Shown piece after piece: positions 59,964 to 64,000 of a stretch of 64,000 nt of DNA. The notes under the pieces are model-generated. The model worked only from the letters and a program-made list of their open reading frames with translations, searched no databases and was not told the DNA's origin. Positions within the stretch are counted from its first letter, which is position 1; every line of letters begins with the position of its first letter. This DNA is from Luminiphilus syltensis NOR5-1B (GTDB taxonomy: Bacteria > Pseudomonadota > Gammaproteobacteria > Pseudomonadales > Halieaceae), in the NCBI RefSeq assembly GCF_000158175.1, contig NZ_DS999411.1, positions 1,788,929 through 1,852,928 on the forward strand, written 5' to 3'. Position numbers and translations under genes: made by a program.

Positions 59964-60640
59964 TCGATTGGTCGCCGGTTTTCTTGAGTCTTCACCTGGC
60001 CCTGGTCAGCACAGTAGTGCTATTCCTCGTGGGTACGCCATTGGCCTGGTGGTTGGCGCGCTCACGCTCGCGCTTTCGCCCAATCACTGAAGCGATTGTT
60101 GCCCTACCGCTGGTATTGCCTCCCACCGTACTTGGATTTTATCTGCTGATCCTGCTCAATCCACAGTCGGCGATTGGTGGTCTCTGGGTCACTGTTACTG
60201 GAGGCAGCCTGACTTTTTCCTTCAGCGGTTTGGTGGTGGCCTCGGTGTTGTATTCCTTGCCGTTTATGGTGCAACCGCTGCAAACGGCATTTTCCGGAGT
60301 CAGTAGCGCGCTCCTTGAGGCGGGTGCAACCCTCGGTGCGTCCCCTGCGGATTGCTTCAGGCATGTCGTGGTGCCGATGAGTCGACGCGGTTTCCTCGCC
60401 GCGGGCGTGCTCAGTTTCGCGCATACGCTGGGTGAATTTGGTGTGGTGCTTATGATTGGCGGCAATATTCCGGGGGAAACGCGGGTGCTGTCGATCGCGA
60501 TTTACGAGCATGTGGAAACCCTCGATTACGCGAGCGCGCACACGCTCGCGGCGGGCTTACTGTTTTTTTCGTTTCTGGTGCTGCTCGTGGTCTATGCCAG
60601 CAATCGACGGTCTCTATATGACCACGGTGATGCCGCATGA
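59960..60640 (+). CDS. modB: Molybdate ABC transporter, permease
   Basis: 226 residues from the ATG at 59960, overlapping modA by four bases. Five or six helices, with the EAA loop that contacts the ATPase seen as LLEAGATLGASPADCFRHVV. LPLVLPPTVLGFYLL is typical of ModB. It overlaps modC by four bases, so all three genes are translationally coupled. Confidence 0.96.
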   Translation: MIDWSPVFLSLHLALVSTVVLFLVGTPLAWWLARSRSRFRPITEAIVALPLVLPPTVLGFYLLILLNPQSAIGGLWVTVTGGSLTFSFSGLVVASVLYSLPFMVQPLQTAFSGVSSALLEAGATLGASPADCFRHVVVPMSRRGFLAAGVLSFAHTLGEFGVVLMIGGNIPGETRVLSIAIYEHVETLDYASAHTLAAGLLFFSFLVLLVVYASNRRSLYDHGDAA

Positions 60641-61731
60641 CACTTGAGGTCGATATCCGGGTGTCTCGCGGTGATTTTTCATTGTCTGTGAAAAGCGAAT
60701 TGGAGGGTTCTGGCATCCTCGGTGTCTATGGTCCCAGTGGCTCCGGAAAGACCTCATTGCTGCGCTCCATTGCGGGTCTTGAGAAGAATGTGAGCGGAAG
60801 CATCATCTTTGCGGGTGAGCACTGGCTTGATACGCAAGCCGGCGTTTTTGTGCCTGCGCACCGGCGAGCGGTGGGCTTTGTGTTTCAGGATGCGCGGTTG
60901 TTTCCCTTTACCGATGTCGCTGGAAATCTCGACTTTGCTGACAGCAGAAGCCGAGATGCTCACTCGAGTATTACGCGGGAGCGCGTTATCGAAGCGCTTG
61001 ATCTGTCACCCCTGCTGCATCGCGGCGTGGCGGGGCTCTCCGGGGGCGAGCGACAACGCGTGGCGATGGGACGGGTGCTGCTGTCTCGGCCCGCCGTGTT
61101 GTTAATGGATGAGCCATTGTCTGCCCTCGACCAGCAGCGAAAAACCCAGTTGCTCCCCTATATCAGTCGTCTCGCGGGTGAATTCGGTCTGCCTGTGGTT
61201 TATGTATCGCATCAACTCGATGAGCTGGCCGCTATTGCCAATACGCTGCTGGTACTCGACGCTGGCGACGTGATTGCCCAGGACTCGATATCAACGGTTC
61301 TTCAGCGTTTGGATATTTCCGTTTTCGACCGCCATAACGCCGCGGTATCCGTCTTTGACGGCGAGGTCCTCGTGCAGAATCATCGCTTGAAAACGACGAT
61401 GCTGGGTATGGGTGAGCAGCGTCTGACCGTGCCTCAGGTTCAGGCCGAAGTCGGTGCGCGCCTGCGACTCCAGTTTGCTGCGAAGGATATCGCGCTTGCC
61501 ATGGCGATGCCCGAGTCGATTTCCATCAGGAACCGGTTTCCAGGCCATGTGATGGAGGTCCAGGAGGACAGTGAGTCCGCGTATGCGGATGTGCTGGTGG
61601 ACATCGGTGCTGGTGTGCTGCGTGCCCGCATTACGCGAGAAGCGCTGCAGTCGCTGGGGATTGAACCGCAATGTTCCATTATCGCGCTGGTGAAATCTGT
61701 ATCGATTGAAGAGGCATTACCCCTTGCCTGA
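60637..61731 (+). CDS. modC: Molybdate ABC transporter, ATP-binding protein
   Basis: 364 residues. ABC ATPase domain (1-230): Walker A GPSGSGKTS (32-40), Q-loop FVFQDARLF, signature LSGGERQRVAMGR, Walker B VLLMDEPLSALD. A C-terminal TOBE/molybdate-binding domain (about 290-364) can sense oxyanion. Energises uptake through ModB. The molybdate is presumably used by the MoaB/MoeA pathway. It is convergent with ompW. Confidence 0.97.
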   Translation: MTLEVDIRVSRGDFSLSVKSELEGSGILGVYGPSGSGKTSLLRSIAGLEKNVSGSIIFAGEHWLDTQAGVFVPAHRRAVGFVFQDARLFPFTDVAGNLDFADSRSRDAHSSITRERVIEALDLSPLLHRGVAGLSGGERQRVAMGRVLLSRPAVLLMDEPLSALDQQRKTQLLPYISRLAGEFGLPVVYVSHQLDELAAIANTLLVLDAGDVIAQDSISTVLQRLDISVFDRHNAAVSVFDGEVLVQNHRLKTTMLGMGEQRLTVPQVQAEVGARLRLQFAAKDIALAMAMPESISIRNRFPGHVMEVQEDSESAYADVLVDIGAGVLRARITREALQSLGIEPQCSIIALVKSVSIEEALPLA

Positions 61732-61772
61732 TACTGGGTTTCGTTACATTACCCACCGATAGAATAGCGTCG

Positions 61773-61800
61773 CAAAAAAAAGCCGCCCGAAAGCGGCTTT
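61773..61800 (-). terminator. Intrinsic terminator of ompW
   Basis: Stem AAAGCCGC (61779-61786) with GCGGCTTT (61793-61800) and a six-base loop. Read on the minus strand it is followed by eight T, just after the ompW stop. It may partly serve modC in the other direction, but the + strand lacks a long T run. Confidence 0.85.
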
Positions 61801-61815
61801 GGTGATAACGGTGGT

Positions 61816-62538
61816 TTAGAAACTGTAACCGACGTTGATCTGGTACACCCAGGGGTCGATATCGACGCTGTCCACGGTGATGATTGTGCCGAGATCGCGG
61901 TTGGTAATTTCGGCTTCAGTGTCGATTTCAATCCAGCGCACAGACGCATTGAGATGCCACTGGGCATCAATCGCGTAATCAAAGCCCGCGGTAAATGCCA
62001 CGCCGAGAGAATCATCAAGCTCCATTTCAAGCGGCACCGGGCCACCGGCTCCCGCGAGATCGCCCACCAGCGCTTCAAGATCTCCGGAAACACTCTCGCT
62101 GAAGAACGTAGTGTAGTTGATGCCCACACCCAAATAGGGTTTGAACGCATCCGTCGATCCGGCGATATACCAGACGGCACTCACCGTCGGTGGTAGGTGC
62201 TTGGTATCACCAACAGGTGCCGTGCCCAGCCCCGCGCCACCCAGATCCGCGCTGATATCGTGTTTGAACGGGGTGGAGGCGAGCAATTCCAGACCGAGGT
62301 TGGCGGTAAACATGTAGGTAGCCGTCAGCCCCAGTTGAGTGTCGTCATCGACGTCAACACTCGTATCGGGAATGGGGCCAAGACCCAGGCCGGGAATGGC
62401 AATGGGGTCGCTGTCTCCGTTGGGGTCGACCATTGCCGCCCCCGCGCGCACGAAGAAGTCGCCGGGCTCATAGGCGAATGCTGGCGCTGACAGGAGCGTA
62501 GCGCTGGCAATAGTGAGTGTTGTGAATAGTGTTTTCAT
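61816..62538 (-). CDS. ompW: Outer membrane protein OmpW
   Basis: 240 residues with a signal peptide (1-22, cut after AFA). The mature eight-stranded barrel starts YEPGDFFVRAGAAMVDPNG, has GLTATYMFTANLGLELLAST in the middle and ends with a C-terminal aromatic (INVGYSF). OmpW forms a narrow hydrophobic channel; its expression responds to oxygen and stress in enterobacteria. A loop with LGGAGLGTAPVG is longer than usual. Followed by its own terminator. Confidence 0.93.
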   Translation of the reverse strand: MKTLFTTLTIASATLLSAPAFAYEPGDFFVRAGAAMVDPNGDSDPIAIPGLGLGPIPDTSVDVDDDTQLGLTATYMFTANLGLELLASTPFKHDISADLGGAGLGTAPVGDTKHLPPTVSAVWYIAGSTDAFKPYLGVGINYTTFFSESVSGDLEALVGDLAGAGGPVPLEMELDDSLGVAFTAGFDYAIDAQWHLNASVRWIEIDTEAEITNRDLGTIITVDSVDIDPWVYQINVGYSF

Positions 62539-62700
62539 GGTGACTTCCCCTTAGATCGATCGTCTTGCTTGTGCTGCCGAGGTCCGCCCCCGACTTTGTC
62601 TACTTTCTGTCAGTGTAAAGCAGTGCCGCCATAAACCCCTATGTATATTGTGGATATTATCCATGCCCCTGAGGCATAACAAGGATTTCAGCATACCCTG

Positions 62701-64000
62701 TTAAAAAGTCAAATTTGCCCTCGCCCAAAATGCTCTTCCCGGTTCATTCACCTGAATTTGAGTTGGGTCAAAAGCATTGCCGCGATTGAGGTGTTGCGAG
62801 TAGTTACGGTTGAGCAGATTATCCACGCCAGCCTCCAGCGTCAGGGTGTCGCTGGCCTCGAAGCGCCCCATAAGATTGATCACCGACCAGCCAGGCGTCT
62901 GGCGAATATCCAGTCCCTGTCCGGGAATGCCTGTGGCCGAATTAAGGTCAACACGGGATTGTCGCGCTTCGGACAGCATTTCGCCGGAGAAAACCCAGGG
63001 GCCCTCCTGAAATTCCAGCCTGGCGTTTAACGATAGCGGCGGGGTCTGCGCGATGGCGCGATCGTCCGACGTGTTTTCCGCGTGCACATAGGCAACGCCC
63101 ACGGTGGCACGCCAGGCACTACCGAACGCCCTGGACAGCTGCGCCTCGCCACCGAACAGAGCGGCATCGACGTTGCGATAAATAGTGGCGTTGTCATTGG
63201 TGGCGGTGAAGCGATCCCTGAGAATATAGTCGTCCACCCGGTTGTAGAACAGGGATGCCTCGAAAGAGCCTCGAGGTTTGCGTTGAAGTAGGCCAATTTC
63301 GAGGGAGCGATGACGTTCAGAGTCGATACCCGGGTTACCAACCCAACGGCTGCTGGGGGTAGCTCCATTCGAGGCGAGATAGCGTTCGGTGGCATCGGCG
63401 GCGCGCATGGTTTGCGAGATGGCGACATAACCGGAGGTGTACGGTGATCCCAGCTCCCGCTCGTAGCGGAGCAGCGCGCTGAGGTTGTCATCGGTATCTT
63501 CGCTCTCAGTCGCCAGCCCGTAGTACCGGTCGTAGAGCGCGCTGGGACTGAGCGCCATCCCCGGTGGGTCAACGCTGGCATCGGCAATTTCTGAACGAAT
63601 ACGATCGTAGCGCAGACCAGTAATGACGCGACTTTGGTTGTCCAGCGGGTGAATCGCTTCCGCAAATACGCCCCACTGCCCGATGGTGGCATCGGGCCAC
63701 AGTACCGAGTTCAGTTGCGTCCCGGACTCCCGTGCGAGCGAACGACGGGCATCGCGATTGTTGTGCTGGATATCACTGCCGACTTTCCACTCGGTAGTCC
63801 CCACAGTGAAGTCTGCTACCAGACGTCCGCCAGCGGTGACTGACTGCGAGGGGACGAAGGCACGCATCATGCCGGCGGGGCGCAATGAAAAATTATCCAT
63901 GAGGTGGCTGACATCGGAGTGGTAGGCCGAGAAATAGACCGCCGACAACGGACCGAATCCTGCGCTGTTTTCGGCCTTGATTTGCCATGTGCGGTTGGTG
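62701..64000 (-). CDS. TonB-dependent receptor, C-terminal barrel part (possibly copper-related)
   Basis: The frame is open to the window end, so the N terminus and plug are missing; about 432 residues of barrel are present. Typical strands alternate and the end is FWARANLTF, with a terminal Phe as recognised by the Bam machinery. The segment HLMDNFSLRP and the VGSDIQHNNRDAR region resemble OprC/NosA-type copper receptors as I recall them, but this assignment is tentative. No terminator with a T run is seen after it; a small hairpin (ATGCC/GGCAT) lies just downstream. Confidence 0.8.
   Translation of the reverse strand, partial: TNRTWQIKAENSAGFGPLSAVYFSAYHSDVSHLMDNFSLRPAGMMRAFVPSQSVTAGGRLVADFTVGTTEWKVGSDIQHNNRDARRSLARESGTQLNSVLWPDATIGQWGVFAEAIHPLDNQSRVITGLRYDRIRSEIADASVDPPGMALSPSALYDRYYGLATESEDTDDNLSALLRYERELGSPYTSGYVAISQTMRAADATERYLASNGATPSSRWVGNPGIDSERHRSLEIGLLQRKPRGSFEASLFYNRVDDYILRDRFTATNDNATIYRNVDAALFGGEAQLSRAFGSAWRATVGVAYVHAENTSDDRAIAQTPPLSLNARLEFQEGPWVFSGEMLSEARQSRVDLNSATGIPGQGLDIRQTPGWSVINLMGRFEASDTLTLEAGVDNLLNRNYSQHLNRGNAFDPTQIQVNEPGRAFWARANLTF

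Overview
The window looks like chromosome of a marine-type gammaproteobacterium. The ribosomal operon order is the gammaproteobacterial one, fabA-fabB and ispB/rplU/rpmA/obg/proB neighbourhoods are present, the DNA is moderately GC-rich, and the outer membrane is served by TonB receptors and OmpW. Light-dependent DNA repair genes and predicted polysaccharide sulfation fit a sunlit marine habitat. A placement near Cellvibrionales/Halieaceae (OM60/NOR5) is an inference, not something the sequence proves. No rRNA, tRNA, CRISPR array, transposase or phage gene was seen.

Layout. 1-12300: the S10-spc-alpha supercluster from the end of rplD to rplQ, all on the + strand, with a clear sigma70 promoter before rpsM and a strong terminator after rplQ. 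12351-12829: a gene-poor gap with a long imperfect inverted repeat. 12830-18997: acyl-CoA dehydrogenase (-), uvrA (-), MFS transporter (+), ssb (+). 19238-21834: a sugar-nucleotide reductase-like gene, moaB and moeA. 21831-23581: fabA-fabB (-). 23785-27400: manC, galU and manB/algC, which supply GDP-mannose and UDP-glucose. 27397-29972: ispB-pgi (-). 30136-37649: an envelope-polysaccharide cassette with two glycosyltransferases (one a GT2-GT4 fusion), a sulfotransferase fused to a PhyH-type dioxygenase, a second sulfotransferase with a coiled coil, and a Wzt/Wzm-type ABC exporter. The cassette lies between ispB and rplU, which are divergent neighbours in many gammaproteobacteria. 37937-41748: rplU-rpmA, then obg-proB and a ZIP transporter. 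41760-46936: hemH (-), two tandem ABC1/UbiB-like kinases (+), a membrane dipeptidase (-). 47022-50036: an iron-sulfur (6-4) photolyase-type protein, a DUF2256 zinc-finger microprotein and Cry-DASH. 50777-56376: an Oar-like TonB receptor, an S1/P1 nuclease and MetY. 56697-56798: an isolated 33-residue membrane microprotein with its own start signal and terminator. 56983-61731: a CNT nucleoside transporter, a 2OG-Fe(II) oxygenase and modABC. 61816-64000: ompW and the 3' part of a second TonB receptor, possibly copper-related.

How the genes work together. Pgi, ManC, ManB/AlgC and GalU make activated sugars. The cassette can polymerise, sulfate, possibly oxidise, and export a glycan by the ABC-dependent route. 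MoaB, MoeA and ModABC serve molybdenum cofactor synthesis and molybdate uptake. UvrA, Ssb, the PhrB-like photolyase and Cry-DASH form a DNA-repair theme. The most unusual items are the sulfotransferase-PhyH fusion within the polysaccharide cassette, the 33-residue membrane protein, the Pgi with altered active-site motifs, and the three-gene photolyase group.
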